DNA of 44,526 nucleotides, taken from NCBI GenBank assembly GCA_045634005.1, contig JAZQZL010000024.1, positions 1 through 44,526 of the forward strand, read 5' to 3'. Source of the DNA: Flemingiibacterium sp045634005. Its GTDB lineage: Bacteria > Bacillota > Clostridia > Oscillospirales > CAG-272. A program made the position numbers and the translations under genes. The notes beneath the pieces are model-generated. The model was not told the origin of the DNA. It searched no databases and saw only the letters and a list, made by a program, of their open reading frames with translations. Within the stretch, counting starts at the first letter, position 1, and every line of letters begins with the position of its first letter. Shown in pieces: positions 25,436 through 33,249 of this stretch.

Positions 25436-26221
25436 CTACATATCCTTCTTTATTCGCTCGAGCGCTGCCTTTTCGATTCGCGAGACCTGCGCCTGCGAGA
25501 TGCCGATCTCGCTCGCGATCTCCATTTGTGTGCGCCCCTTGAAGTAACGCATATCAATGATGCTTTTCTCGCGCGGAGACAGCTTTTTCATCGCCTCACG
25601 GAGCGCTATATCCTCGAGCCACGCTTCGTCGGTGTTGTCGGTGTCGCTGATCTGATCCATAATATATATGGAGTCACCGCCGTCGGTGTAGATCGGTTCG
25701 AAAAGGCTGACGGGTTCGACTATCGCCTCGAGTGCCGCACCGACATCTTCTTTGGATACGCCGAGCGATTTCGCGATATCTTCAACTGTCGGCTCGCGAT
25801 CGAGCGTGCGGACAAGCTGCTCGCGTGCACCGAGTGCACGGTACGCAAGGTCGCGTACGGAGCGGCTGACGCGCACCGCGTTGTTATCGCGCAGATAGCG
25901 GCGGATTTCACCTATGATCATAGGAACGGCGTATGTGGAAAACTTCACGTCGAGCGTCGTATCGAAATTATCGACTGCTTTAATTAGCCCGATGCAGCCG
26001 ACCTGAAACAGATCGTCAAGGTTTTCGCCGCGCGATGCGAAGCGTTGGATTATCGACAGAACAAGGCGAAGGTTCCCAGCGATAAGATCGTCGCGAGCGA
26101 CGGTGTCACCGTCTTTTGCGCGCATCAAAAGCTCACGCTTTTCATCGGCGGTGAGCGTTTTGAGAGTAGAGGTATTAACGCCGCAGATTTCCACCTTGCG
26201 GCCGTAGGTTGATGACTTCAT
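25436..26221 (-). CDS. sigG: RNA polymerase sporulation sigma factor SigG
   Basis: 261 aa. SigG directs late transcription in the forespore. The SigG-specific N-terminus KVEICGVNTS is present; region 2 contains NLRLVLSIIQRF, LDDLFQVGCIGLIKAVDNFD and VKFSTYAVPMIIGEIRRYLRDN; region 3 has DPVSLFEPIY-like VEPVSLFEPIYTDGGDSIYIMDQISD; region 4 has SPREKSIIDMRYFKGRTQMEIASEIGISQAQVSRIEK. I chose the second ATG: GGGAAGG at 26234-26240 serves it, the first ATG (26242) has no ribosome site and would lie only about ten bases from the predicted transcription start. The usual neighbours spoIIGA and sigE are absent. Strong evidence that the host forms or once formed endospores. Confidence 0.95.
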   Translation of the reverse strand: MKSSTYGRKVEICGVNTSTLKTLTADEKRELLMRAKDGDTVARDDLIAGNLRLVLSIIQRFASRGENLDDLFQVGCIGLIKAVDNFDTTLDVKFSTYAVPMIIGEIRRYLRDNNAVRVSRSVRDLAYRALGAREQLVRTLDREPTVEDIAKSLGVSKEDVGAALEAIVEPVSLFEPIYTDGGDSIYIMDQISDTDNTDEAWLEDIALREAMKKLSPREKSIIDMRYFKGRTQMEIASEIGISQAQVSRIEKAALERIKKDM

Positions 26222-26259
26222 AACGTATGGCTGCCTTCCCATTTACAAGACTCTATTGG

Positions 26260-26290
26260 TAGTATTGCCGCAAGGTCGAAGCCGTTATGC
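26260..26290 (-). promoter_or_regulatory. Sigma-F/sigma-G promoter of sigG
   Basis: On the minus strand GCATA (plus 26286-26290), 16 bp, GGCAATACTA (26260-26269). This matches the Bacillus forespore consensus GYATA, 15-16 bp, GGnnAnAHTR at each defined position. It implies activation by sigma-F and self-amplification by sigma-G. Confidence 0.75.
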
Positions 26291-26320
26291 AGTCATAATT
26301 TTGTATTGTTTTGGTAAAAG

Positions 26321-26349
26321 AAAAAGCTCGCACGGTTTACCGTACGAGC
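26321..26349 (-). terminator. Terminator of the DUF4317/hypothetical unit
   Basis: On the minus strand, stem GCTCGTACGG/CCGTGCGAGC (one G-U pair), loop TAAA, then TTTTTCTTTT. Confidence 0.85.
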
Positions 26350-26398
26350 AAGGCTTTGTATTCGATTGTGCCGAATGGGCGAAGGAGCTTAAACTATA

Positions 26399-27076
26399 TT
26401 ATTCCGATAAGCTCTCGCGCCAAATCGGTATGGTAAATTCTTCGCTTGGGAAGAAAGTACGGGATCTGTAAAATTCAATTGTACCGGACGAAAGATCTAC
26501 CCAAGCAGAGTAATAGCTCCAGCTTTGAACTAAATTAAGCTCGGTTTCATACAGTATGGTATTATCTTCAAGCGAAATGTATTGTATTGAATTTTCTTCG
26601 CCGTTGTATATGGCAACAACATCGTCGTATGCAAATAAGATTCTGTTGTATCCGTAGCATTTGTATACAACCTCTGCACAGCCGGTATCGTCATTAAGAT
26701 ACAAAAGCTCATCTAGTATATGCTGCTTCAGATAAAAGTGATGCATTCCGTCACGCTTAATAATTGATACGGCGTATTTGTCGGAAATTACAAAGTCATA
26801 CCAGCCGCCGGAGAAGGGGCTTACTTCGTCATACTCTGCGGGAATTTCATATCTATACTTGGCGATATCCGCATATGTTTCTTCGGCGTAAATCTCTATG
26901 TAACCATCATCCTCGCATATCTGCATTCCCAAATCACAGTCAGTCACTCTAACATAGAAGTCGATGTCTTTGTCAAATACACCCGATGCATAAAATATGA
27001 GGAACAAAAAAGCTCCGCAATACAGTGTGAATAGTGAAATACATACAACTATAAAAATCTTAATTGGTTTAGGCAT
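26399..27076 (-). CDS. Membrane-anchored hypothetical protein
   Basis: 225 aa, not recognised. A basic N-terminus and one hydrophobic segment (about residues 7-31, IFIVVCISLFTLYCGAFLFL) would place the remaining ~190 residues outside the membrane. That part is acidic and rich in Tyr and Asp with alternating short hydrophobic stretches, suggesting a beta-rich fold, possibly a propeller-like or lipocalin-like sensor; no catalytic motif is seen. It follows the DUF4317 gene by 4 bp with the AAAGGA site in the end of that gene, so the two are co-translated. It is more AT-rich than its neighbours. Confidence 0.75.
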   Translation of the reverse strand: MPKPIKIFIVVCISLFTLYCGAFLFLIFYASGVFDKDIDFYVRVTDCDLGMQICEDDGYIEIYAEETYADIAKYRYEIPAEYDEVSPFSGGWYDFVISDKYAVSIIKRDGMHHFYLKQHILDELLYLNDDTGCAEVVYKCYGYNRILFAYDDVVAIYNGEENSIQYISLEDNTILYETELNLVQSWSYYSAWVDLSSGTIEFYRSRTFFPSEEFTIPIWRESLSE

Positions 27077-27080
27077 AATT

Positions 27081-28211
27081 TTATTCCTTTATATCAACGT
27101 ACACGCCGTTCACCGTAACGTCTGCGTCGGCGCGAACGAGCACGTACTTAACGCCGTCGATGACGCGAGTTTCAACGAGGTCGCCGCGCTCGGGGTTTAC
27201 CTTTATTACGACGTCGGGAGTCTTTATTTCAAGCTTTCTCGGCTCGACTATGTTGCGCGGGTGTATCGGCGCGCACGTGCCGTACTCCTCATCGCACTTT
27301 TTCTTGAAGTCCTCGATCTTTTCCTCGGGTACGCTCAAATTCGTGAGCACGCTCGCGATCTCGGTACGCGTTATCGTAAGCTGCTCGGGTACACGGAGAT
27401 TTTTGTGCTCCTCGATACGGAGCGCAACGTCATCGTGCACCGCCTTGACGACCTCGTACGAGCACTCCTTACCAAGCGTGTCGGAAAGCAGAGTTTCGAA
27501 GATGTTCTTCTGCTGACCTGCGGGCAAGGGAAGCTCTGTCGCAAAGATGTTTTTTGCAAAAGCTTCCGAGCTGTCGTCAACGTTTTTTACGTAGTACAGA
27601 GCGTTGTAGATGTTCGTCTTGCGCGTGTCGAACGCGGGGAAGATGAATCCAAGCTCGGGCGCGGACACATTCCACTCGCACGAGCGTGTGTGGAAGCTTT
27701 GCTTTGTCGTGTCGTACGCGAGCGTTGCTTTTGCTTCCTTGACGGGGCAGACAGCGCACATTATGTAGGTGAACATCGAGGTAGATTCCGCGGACTCGCC
27801 CTCGTCGAAATGCTTGGTCGGTACGTCGTAAGTGTCGGTCATAAGAAGAATTAAGTTGTTGCCCTCGAGCGCGAGTCCCTCGGTAGCCTTGTCGAAGAAT
27901 TTCTTCGCCGCCTCAACGTCCTTTATGCGCGAGGTGCGAAGCGTTTGCAATAGCTTGTGCTCCTCGCCCGACTCGACCTGTCCCATAGAGAACGCGATGT
28001 CAACGAGGTTTTTGCCGTTGATGCCCGACAGCGCGCGGCGGAATATTGAGAGATATTTCTCACTTTCCTCCTCGGGAAGCATAAAAAACGGTGTTTCAAA
28101 CTCGTGTATGGTTTCCTTGTTGGCGTTAATATAACGTCCGCGAAGGGTAGTGATGTTGTGCTTTTCGGGGGCGAGCCTACGGCGAAGCTCGGCAATTTCT
28201 TTATCTGTCAT
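27081..28211 (-). CDS. DUF4317 family protein
   Basis: 376 aa. I recognise the family, common in Clostridia and without known function, by its N-terminus (MTDKEIAELRRRLAPEKHNI, then RGRYIN...I..FE) and the middle ESTSMFTYIMCAVCPVK and AFDTRKTNIYNALYYVKN segments. No signal peptide or membrane segment. The chosen ATG at 28211 has AGAGGT correctly placed; the frame continues 20 codons upstream but would include the -10 box of the promoter at 28243-28271. The C-terminus (DVVIKVNPERGDLVETRVIDGVKYVLVRAD) looks like a small beta domain. First gene of a two-gene unit. Confidence 0.85.
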   Translation of the reverse strand: MTDKEIAELRRRLAPEKHNITTLRGRYINANKETIHEFETPFFMLPEEESEKYLSIFRRALSGINGKNLVDIAFSMGQVESGEEHKLLQTLRTSRIKDVEAAKKFFDKATEGLALEGNNLILLMTDTYDVPTKHFDEGESAESTSMFTYIMCAVCPVKEAKATLAYDTTKQSFHTRSCEWNVSAPELGFIFPAFDTRKTNIYNALYYVKNVDDSSEAFAKNIFATELPLPAGQQKNIFETLLSDTLGKECSYEVVKAVHDDVALRIEEHKNLRVPEQLTITRTEIASVLTNLSVPEEKIEDFKKKCDEEYGTCAPIHPRNIVEPRKLEIKTPDVVIKVNPERGDLVETRVIDGVKYVLVRADADVTVNGVYVDIKE

Positions 28212-28242
28212 AATGTAGTTACCTCTTAAAATTATTACGTCA

Positions 28243-28271
28243 ATTATACCGCATTGCCGTCTTGAAATCAA
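28243..28271 (-). promoter_or_regulatory. Promoter of the DUF4317 unit
   Basis: On the minus strand TTGATT (plus 28266-28271), 17 bp, TATAAT (28243-28248). Confidence 0.7.
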
Positions 28272-28304
28272 GCGTTAAATTGTTAAATATAATCGCATAC
28301 GAAC

Positions 28305-28333
28305 TTGACTTTTACTGTGCGGTGTGTTATACT
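28305..28333 (+). promoter_or_regulatory. Promoter of the SGNH operon
   Basis: TTGACT (28305-28310), 17 bp, TATACT (28328-28333), 35 bp upstream of the first start codon. Confidence 0.75.
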
Positions 28334-28368
28334 TAAAATAATGTTAAAAACGCCTTGGAGGAACACAA

Positions 28369-29190
28369 ATGAACATTAAAGAATATCTTGATTTTCTCGC
28401 AAATCCCGACGAAAACGAAAAGCCGCTTGACCACGTTGCAGAGGATGGCGGACTTACGAGCATCTTCCGCACGATAGGTTGTATTGGTGACAGCCTTGCA
28501 TCGGGCGAAATGGAATCCACCGACGCCAAGTGCGAGCGCAAGGCCTTCCACGATATGTTTGAATATTCGTGGGGACAGTATATGGCGCGCGCATCCGGTG
28601 TTAACGTGTACAATTTCTCGCGCGGCGGTATGACCGCAAAGGAGTTCGCAGAAACCTTCGGCTACTCGGGCTGCTTTAACAAAAAGAACGCTTGCCAGGC
28701 TTACGTTATCGCACTTGGCGTTAACGATCTTCTCAACACGAAGATCGCCGTCGGCACGGCTGACGATATGTGGGACGGCACCCTCAGCGCAGAGCCTGTC
28801 ACCTCTTACGCCGGATACTACAACTGGATAATCAAAAAGTGCAAGGAGATTCAGCCCGACGCTAAATTCTTCCTTGTGAATATGCCGCGCTCCGAGTATC
28901 GCGGTGAGGCAGGCGCAAAGGTTCGCGAGGCTTGCCATAATATCATCAACGATATCGCAAAGAAGCACACCAACACCTATGTTATCGACCTCTACAGCTA
29001 TATGCCTGAGAACGTTGGAAGGTACATGGATCTTTTCTATCTCGGTACACATTTAAGCGCTGCGGGATATATGTTCACGGGCAAGGTTATAATGTCTTAT
29101 ATCGACTACATAATCAGACACAACTACGAGGACTTCGTTCAGGTACCGTTCATCGGTCTTGATATTCATAATCATAACTATAAGTGGTAA
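28369..29190 (+). CDS. SGNH/GDSL-family hydrolase, first paralogue
   Basis: 273 aa; start follows TTGGAGGA. SGNH blocks visible: IGDSLASGE (nucleophile Ser), FSRGGMTA (block II Gly), LGVNDLL (block III Asn), and a His in YLGTHLSAAGY (block V). The acid that normally precedes the catalytic His is Gly here; the paralogue has Asp. No signal peptide, so a cytoplasmic esterase is likely, for example a deacetylase acting on imported acetylated sugars. The 3' part is nearly identical to that of the next gene. Function beyond esterase/lipase fold is not certain. Confidence 0.85.
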   Translation: MNIKEYLDFLANPDENEKPLDHVAEDGGLTSIFRTIGCIGDSLASGEMESTDAKCERKAFHDMFEYSWGQYMARASGVNVYNFSRGGMTAKEFAETFGYSGCFNKKNACQAYVIALGVNDLLNTKIAVGTADDMWDGTLSAEPVTSYAGYYNWIIKKCKEIQPDAKFFLVNMPRSEYRGEAGAKVREACHNIINDIAKKHTNTYVIDLYSYMPENVGRYMDLFYLGTHLSAAGYMFTGKVIMSYIDYIIRHNYEDFVQVPFIGLDIHNHNYKW

Positions 29191-29196
29191 ATGTGA

Positions 29197-30015
29197 ATGA
29201 ATATAGACAAGTATATGGCGCGTATTATGGATACGCGCGCGGACGAAAAGCCGCTCGACAATATTGTTGACGACGGCGGTCTTACGGGCATTTTTCGCAA
29301 CATAGTCGTTGTCGGCGACAGCCTTGCATCCGGCGAATTTCAGTCGTTTAACAAGGAACAGAACGTGCCGAAGTTCCACGATATGTTCTGGTATTCGTGG
29401 GGACAGTATATGGTGCGTGCGGCAGGTGTTAACGTGCAGAATTTCTCTCGCGGCGGTATGACTGCGAAGTTTTACCTTGAAACGTTCGGAAATTCCTTCG
29501 GCCGCTTTGATGTTGCCAATGCGGCGCAGGCGTATATTATGGCGCTCGGCGTTAACGACGTTCTCAATCAGAAGATGCCAATCGGCTGTGCTGACGATAT
29601 GTGGGACGGAATCTTCGAGCACGAATCGACCTTTGCCGGCTATTACAACGCGCTTATAGAAAAGTACGAAAAGATACAGCCGGACGCGAAGTTTTTCCTT
29701 CTTACTATGCCAAAACGCGACGTCGAATACGTTGAAAACGACACTCTCAGAAGAGAATACCGTGAGCTTATCATCGAGATGGCAAAGCGCCGTAAAAACG
29801 CTTATGTTATCGACCTTTACGAGTATATGCCGGCGCATGATGAGAGCTTCAGAAAGCTATTTTATCTCGACGGCCATATGAATCCGATGGGATATATGCT
29901 TATGGGAAAGGTTATAATGTCCTATATCGACTACATAATCAGACACAACTATGAGGACTTTATCCAGGTGCCGTTCATCGGGCTTGACATTCATAATCAT
30001 AACTACAAGTGGTGA
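29197..30015 (+). CDS. SGNH/GDSL-family hydrolase, second paralogue
   Basis: 272 aa, 6 bp after the first paralogue. Blocks: VGDSLASGE, FSRGGMTA, LGVNDVL, and YLDGHMNPMGY with Asp before the His. No strong Shine-Dalgarno site precedes the ATG, so translation probably depends on ribosomes leaving the first gene. The last 35 residues (from GKVIMSYIDYIIRHNYEDF to NHNYKW) differ from paralogue 1 at one position only, against lower similarity elsewhere. Probable cytoplasmic carbohydrate or acyl esterase; substrate unknown. Confidence 0.85.
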   Translation: MNIDKYMARIMDTRADEKPLDNIVDDGGLTGIFRNIVVVGDSLASGEFQSFNKEQNVPKFHDMFWYSWGQYMVRAAGVNVQNFSRGGMTAKFYLETFGNSFGRFDVANAAQAYIMALGVNDVLNQKMPIGCADDMWDGIFEHESTFAGYYNALIEKYEKIQPDAKFFLLTMPKRDVEYVENDTLRREYRELIIEMAKRRKNAYVIDLYEYMPAHDESFRKLFYLDGHMNPMGYMLMGKVIMSYIDYIIRHNYEDFIQVPFIGLDIHNHNYKW

Positions 30016-30029
30016 GGGGCTTCGGGATT

Positions 30030-30254
30030 ATGAATCTTAATCGGAGAAAAATGGTTGCACCGATTATAGTTACCGTTATTATGGTGCTGTATTACGCTGT
30101 ATATTTTGTTTTTTTGATATCCTTACTCGAGGGAATTTGGAAATATGCGCTTGGCGTTATGCCGCTTATATTTGCGGTTATAACTGTCGCTGTTTGCGTT
30201 GAGAGAATAAGAGAAATAAAGAAAGGTGAAGAAGATGATATTAGTAAATACTGA
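30030..30254 (+). CDS. Small membrane protein, unknown function
   Basis: 74 aa with two hydrophobic helices (VAPIIVTVIMVLYYAVYFVFL and YALGVMPLIFAVITVAVCV) separated by a short loop, and a charged C-terminus. GAGGGG about ten bases upstream supports ATG at 30030; an in-frame GTG at 30009 would overlap the previous gene. It overlaps the next gene by 20 bases, implying joint translation. Not recognised; similar small proteins often accompany YbjQ-family genes in Clostridia (weak recollection). Confidence 0.65.
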   Translation: MNLNRRKMVAPIIVTVIMVLYYAVYFVFLISLLEGIWKYALGVMPLIFAVITVAVCVERIREIKKGEEDDISKY

Positions 30255-30552
30255 TTATATCAGCAACAAGGAGCTTGAAACTATAGGACTTGTAAAGGGA
30301 AGCACCATTCAGTCAAAGCACGTCGGCAAGGATATTATGCAGTCCTTTAAAACCCTTGTGGGTGGCGAGCTTACCGCTTACAACGAAATGATGAACGAAG
30401 CAAGAGCGATCGCAACGAAGCGTATGGTCGCAGAGGCAGAGGCGCTTGGCGCAGATGCTGTCGTTAACGTGCGCTATGCGTCCGCGGCAGTTATGCAGGG
30501 CGCAGCAGAGGTTATCGTTTACGGTACGGCAGTCAAGTTTGTAAACAAGTGA
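30235..30552 (+). CDS. YbjQ/UPF0145 family protein
   Basis: 105 aa. Family marks: N-terminal MILVNTDYI...KELETIGLVKGSTIQS, then GGELTAYNEMMNEAR..A..RM..EAEALGADAVVNVRY near the middle and a C-terminal VIVYGTAVKF strand. The family forms pentameric beta barrels and is often labelled heavy-metal-binding, without proven function. ATG at 30235 is preferred (AAAGGTG upstream); the GTG at 30226 lies inside that site. Last gene of the SGNH operon. Confidence 0.88.
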   Translation: MILVNTDYISNKELETIGLVKGSTIQSKHVGKDIMQSFKTLVGGELTAYNEMMNEARAIATKRMVAEAEALGADAVVNVRYASAAVMQGAAEVIVYGTAVKFVNK

Positions 30553-30558
30553 TTTATC

Positions 30559-30590
30559 AAAAGCCCCGCCTTACGGCGAGGCTTTTATTA
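30559..30590 (+). terminator. Terminator of the SGNH-YbjQ operon
   Basis: Stem AAAAGCCCCGCC/GGCGAGGCTTTT with one mismatch, loop TTAC, then a T-rich run. Confidence 0.85.
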
Positions 30591-30604
30591 TTTTCTTGTG
30601 GCAC

Positions 30605-30633
30605 TTGACAAAATCGCGCATCTATAGTATAAT
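30605..30633 (+). promoter_or_regulatory. Consensus promoter of the CNNM/CorC gene
   Basis: TTGACA (30605-30610), 17 bp, TATAAT (30628-30633). Transcription would start near 30640, giving a leader of about 205 bases. Confidence 0.85.
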
Positions 30634-30639
30634 AGATAT

Positions 30640-30846
30640 AATATATATTTATAATTTTTGAAAGTAGGTGAAAAGCCCGAATGGACGGCGGCGGCCATAG
30701 TATACCTCCTTTATGCACGTCGGTTTTGAACGCACGCGCGTTTGATATCTACGTCTGGGTAACGCTCGAGCGCAACCTTCCGCTGCGTGAATGATGGCTC
30801 GCGTAAGCACTCGAACTAACCTCAAAAAGTATTAAAGGAGAAAATA
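30640..30846 (+). promoter_or_regulatory. Structured leader, candidate translational switch of the CNNM/CorC gene
   Basis: Two exclusive pairings are possible. ACCTCCTTT (30704-30712) can pair with AAAGTAGGT (30661-30669; one mismatch), or CTCCTTTA (30706-30713) can pair perfectly with TAAAGGAG (30833-30840), which is the ribosome binding site of the downstream gene. The region is also unusually long and GC-rich for a leader here. I compared it by memory with M-box, yybP-ykoY, fluoride, NiCo and ydaO consensus features and found no match. The leader also holds a 37-codon frame at 30681-30794. A metal-sensing RNA or leader-peptide control is an inference from the gene it controls. Confidence 0.5.
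30681..30794 (+). CDS. Possible 37-codon leader peptide
   Basis: ATG at 30681, stop TGA at 30792. AGGTGA lies ten bases upstream of the ATG, inside the AAAGTAGGT strand of the leader. The product starts MDGGGHSIPPL and is not recognised. If translated it would disturb the first of the two leader pairings. It may equally be a chance frame. Confidence 0.3.
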   Translation: MDGGGHSIPPLCTSVLNARAFDIYVWVTLERNLPLRE

Positions 30847-32193
30847 ATGTTGGAAGGCAATATATGGCTCTGTCTGCTTATTGAGGCAGGTCTTATCGCG
30901 TATTCTGCGATATTGACACGCGCCGAGATTGCATTTGCGGGTATGAGCGAGGGTAAGCTTGAAAAGCTATCCGATAACGGCGATAAACACGCCAAAAGAT
31001 TACTTAAATTAACGAAGAACCCTGCGAGATTTCTCGCAACGATAAAGTGCGCTGTAACGCTTGCCGGATTTATCGGCGCGGCGCAGGCGGCAATCGGCTT
31101 TACGGGTGAGCTTACAGCTTGGCTCGTGTCGCTCGGCGTGCCTGCCGAGGCGAAGTGGGCGTATCCGGTATGCCTTATCGCTATCGTGCTTGTGTTAGCG
31201 TTTGCAATGCTTGTTTTCGGCGAATTTGTGCCGAGGAGAGCGGCTATGCGCGATTATGAAAAGACTGCAAGGAGCACGTACGGATTTGTGCGTCTGCTTG
31301 GTGTTTTGCTTGCACCGACGGTGTGGCTCGTGACTCTCTTTACTAACGTCACACTGCGCCTTATCGGCACTGATCCGAACGCAAGCGACAACGACGTCAG
31401 CGAAGAGGATATCATTGATATGGTCGATTCTGCAGCGAAAAACAGTCAGATCGACGATGAGGAACGCGAGTTTATCCAGAATATTTTCGAGTTCGACGAC
31501 CTCACCGCAGGCGATATTGCAACTCACCGCACCGACGTAACGATGCTCTGGACCGATGAGTTTGACGAGTGGAACGGCATTATTCATGAAAAGTGCCATA
31601 TGTTCTATCCGGTTTGTGAGGAAACGGTCGACAACGTTGTAGGCGTGCTCTATCTCAAGGACTATTTTAGACTTGATGATAAGTCGCGCGAGGCGGTTAT
31701 GGAGAAGGCTGTTAAGACACCGTATTTTGTTCCGGAAAGTGTAAAAGCGGACGTCCTGTTCCGCAACATGAGAACCAACAGCAAGACCTTTGCTATCGTG
31801 CTTGACGAGTACGGTGGAATGCGCGGCATCGTTACAACAAACGATCTTGTTGCGCGCCTTGTCGGCGACCTTGGCAGCGACGGAGAAACGCCCAAGGAAG
31901 CAACCGAATCTCTCGAGGAAATTGGCGAGCGCACGTTCGCGCTTCGCGGCAACGTGCCTCTTGACGAGATCGCAGAAAAGCTCGGCGTAGAGCTTCCTGC
32001 CGACGATTATGACACCTTCAGCGGTATGATCTTTGCAGAGCTCGGAAGCATTCCGGACGACGGCGAAAGCGTAGAGCTTGAGGCTTGGGGACTTTCGATA
32101 AACATCAGCGAAATTCTCGACCACCAGATCGAAGCGGCTACAATAACCGTTCTCGAGAAAACGGACGGCGAGGAAGAAGCAGAGGAAAAATAA
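30847..32193 (+). CDS. CNNM/CorC (HlyC-type) family membrane transporter
   Basis: 448 aa; start follows TAAAGGAG. The N-terminal DUF21/CNNM membrane domain (about 1-185) has four hydrophobic stretches, including AMLVFGEFVPRRAA, the form of the family GE.(I/V)PK motif. An acidic link (SEEDIIDMVDSA...IDDEEREFIQNIFEFDD) leads to a CBS pair (about 215-345; FAIVLDEYGGMRGIVTTNDLVARLVGDL) and a CorC-type C-terminal domain (FALRGNVPLDEIAEKLGVELPADDYDTFSGMI). Members are linked to Mg2+ (and Co2+) export or homeostasis. The C-terminus is highly acidic (DGEEEAEEK). The regulated leader fits a metal-responsive gene. Confidence 0.92.
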   Translation: MLEGNIWLCLLIEAGLIAYSAILTRAEIAFAGMSEGKLEKLSDNGDKHAKRLLKLTKNPARFLATIKCAVTLAGFIGAAQAAIGFTGELTAWLVSLGVPAEAKWAYPVCLIAIVLVLAFAMLVFGEFVPRRAAMRDYEKTARSTYGFVRLLGVLLAPTVWLVTLFTNVTLRLIGTDPNASDNDVSEEDIIDMVDSAAKNSQIDDEEREFIQNIFEFDDLTAGDIATHRTDVTMLWTDEFDEWNGIIHEKCHMFYPVCEETVDNVVGVLYLKDYFRLDDKSREAVMEKAVKTPYFVPESVKADVLFRNMRTNSKTFAIVLDEYGGMRGIVTTNDLVARLVGDLGSDGETPKEATESLEEIGERTFALRGNVPLDEIAEKLGVELPADDYDTFSGMIFAELGSIPDDGESVELEAWGLSINISEILDHQIEAATITVLEKTDGEEEAEEK

Positions 32194-32199
32194 ATACAT

Positions 32200-32229
32200 A
32201 AGGACGGGCGAGATTCGCCTGTCCTTTTT
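32200..32229 (+). terminator. Terminator of the CNNM/CorC gene
   Basis: Stem AAGGACGGGCGA/TCGCCTGTCCTT with one mismatch, loop GAT, five T residues. Confidence 0.85.
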
Positions 32230-32257
32230 ATTAAAAATAAGTTTCGAAAATTACAAC

Positions 32258-32286
32258 AAAAAAACTCCCGGCTTACTAGCCGGGAG
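32258..32286 (-). terminator. Terminator of the SleB-like gene
   Basis: On the minus strand, perfect nine-pair stem CTCCCGGCT/AGCCGGGAG, four-base loop, then seven T residues. Confidence 0.9.
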
Positions 32287-32295
32287 CTTTGTTTT

Positions 32296-33249
32296 TTACG
32301 GATGACCTGCGTAGAAGGTGGTCAGGTGGCCCTGTACCTTGTCGAAGGTGCCGTCTGCTTTGGTGACCATCATATAAGCGTTGTTCGCTTCAAATGAATC
32401 AACGATGCGCGTTGCGCAGAAGTAGTAGTAATTCGAGGGAAGAACGGAAACTCCGTTGATAAGTACCTCGGTGGCAGCAACGATTGCTTCGTACGTGGGC
32501 GTGAACTGTGCAAGCTTGGTTGCAGGGCTGAACTGATAGATGACATTTCCGCGGGGAGTGGTGTGCGACTGGAACATTACCTCGTAAACGGTGTTCGGGA
32601 AGCGCCTGCTTTCCGCACGATTACGGATTACCTGTGCAACTGCACACATTTCCCAATACTTAAGAGTTACGTCATCAAATCTGTAGAGGCTCGAGCCACT
32701 GCCCATTACCTCAAGCTGAATGATAGTTGCTGCGAACATGAGCTCCTCCTCGGTTAGCGAAACCTTGGGAGTCGTGATCGTGTAAGCAACACCAAGCTCG
32801 TCCGCAAGAAAACCGCCCTTGATCTCCGGCTCTACGTAATATTCGCCGTCGTCGATTGCGACGGTTTCACGCACGGTCGGTATGATGGTGGTTTCAGGCA
32901 CCGGCTCGGTCTCGGGTGCTTCGGTGGTTTCCGGAATGGCTGTTTCCGACACGGCTGCAGTCTCGGGTGCATCGGCTTTGATATTGTCGGTGTGAGTCAA
33001 TACCGTCGTCGGAGCAACAGCTTCCGTTTCTAACTCACGCGTTACCGCGGGATCTAGCAGGGAAGTAGAGGGCGCGTCGTCCGGAGCGCTTATGCGCTGC
33101 GGTTCGATGGCGACGGTCATCAGCGGTTCGGCTTCTTCACGAGGCGCTGCTGCAATAATGCACGCGGCGACGGAACCGAAGATTATCGCGAATACAAGAG
33201 TTATCGCTATGGAAAACGTTCGTTTCTGGTCAACGGTGTTGCCGATCAC
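32296..33249 (-). CDS. Membrane-anchored SleB-like cell-wall hydrolase
   Basis: 317 aa. One N-terminal transmembrane segment (about 12-35), a long linker rich in Thr, Pro, Glu and Ala (about 40-135), then a domain of the Hydrolase_2/SleB type (about 165-315): EELMFAATIIQLEVMGSG, CAVAQVIRNRAESRRFPNTVYEVMFQ, YQFSPA and YYYFCATRIVDSF. Family members cleave peptidoglycan (spore cortex in SleB). The Glu of the first motif fits the usual catalytic acid position. The start is GTG at 33249, fixed by AGGAGGTGA at 33258-33266. It is expressed from a sigma-A type promoter behind a structured leader, so it is more likely a vegetative wall enzyme than a spore-only one. Confidence 0.85.
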   Translation of the reverse strand: MIGNTVDQKRTFSIAITLVFAIIFGSVAACIIAAAPREEAEPLMTVAIEPQRISAPDDAPSTSLLDPAVTRELETEAVAPTTVLTHTDNIKADAPETAAVSETAIPETTEAPETEPVPETTIIPTVRETVAIDDGEYYVEPEIKGGFLADELGVAYTITTPKVSLTEEELMFAATIIQLEVMGSGSSLYRFDDVTLKYWEMCAVAQVIRNRAESRRFPNTVYEVMFQSHTTPRGNVIYQFSPATKLAQFTPTYEAIVAATEVLINGVSVLPSNYYYFCATRIVDSFEANNAYMMVTKADGTFDKVQGHLTTFYAGHP

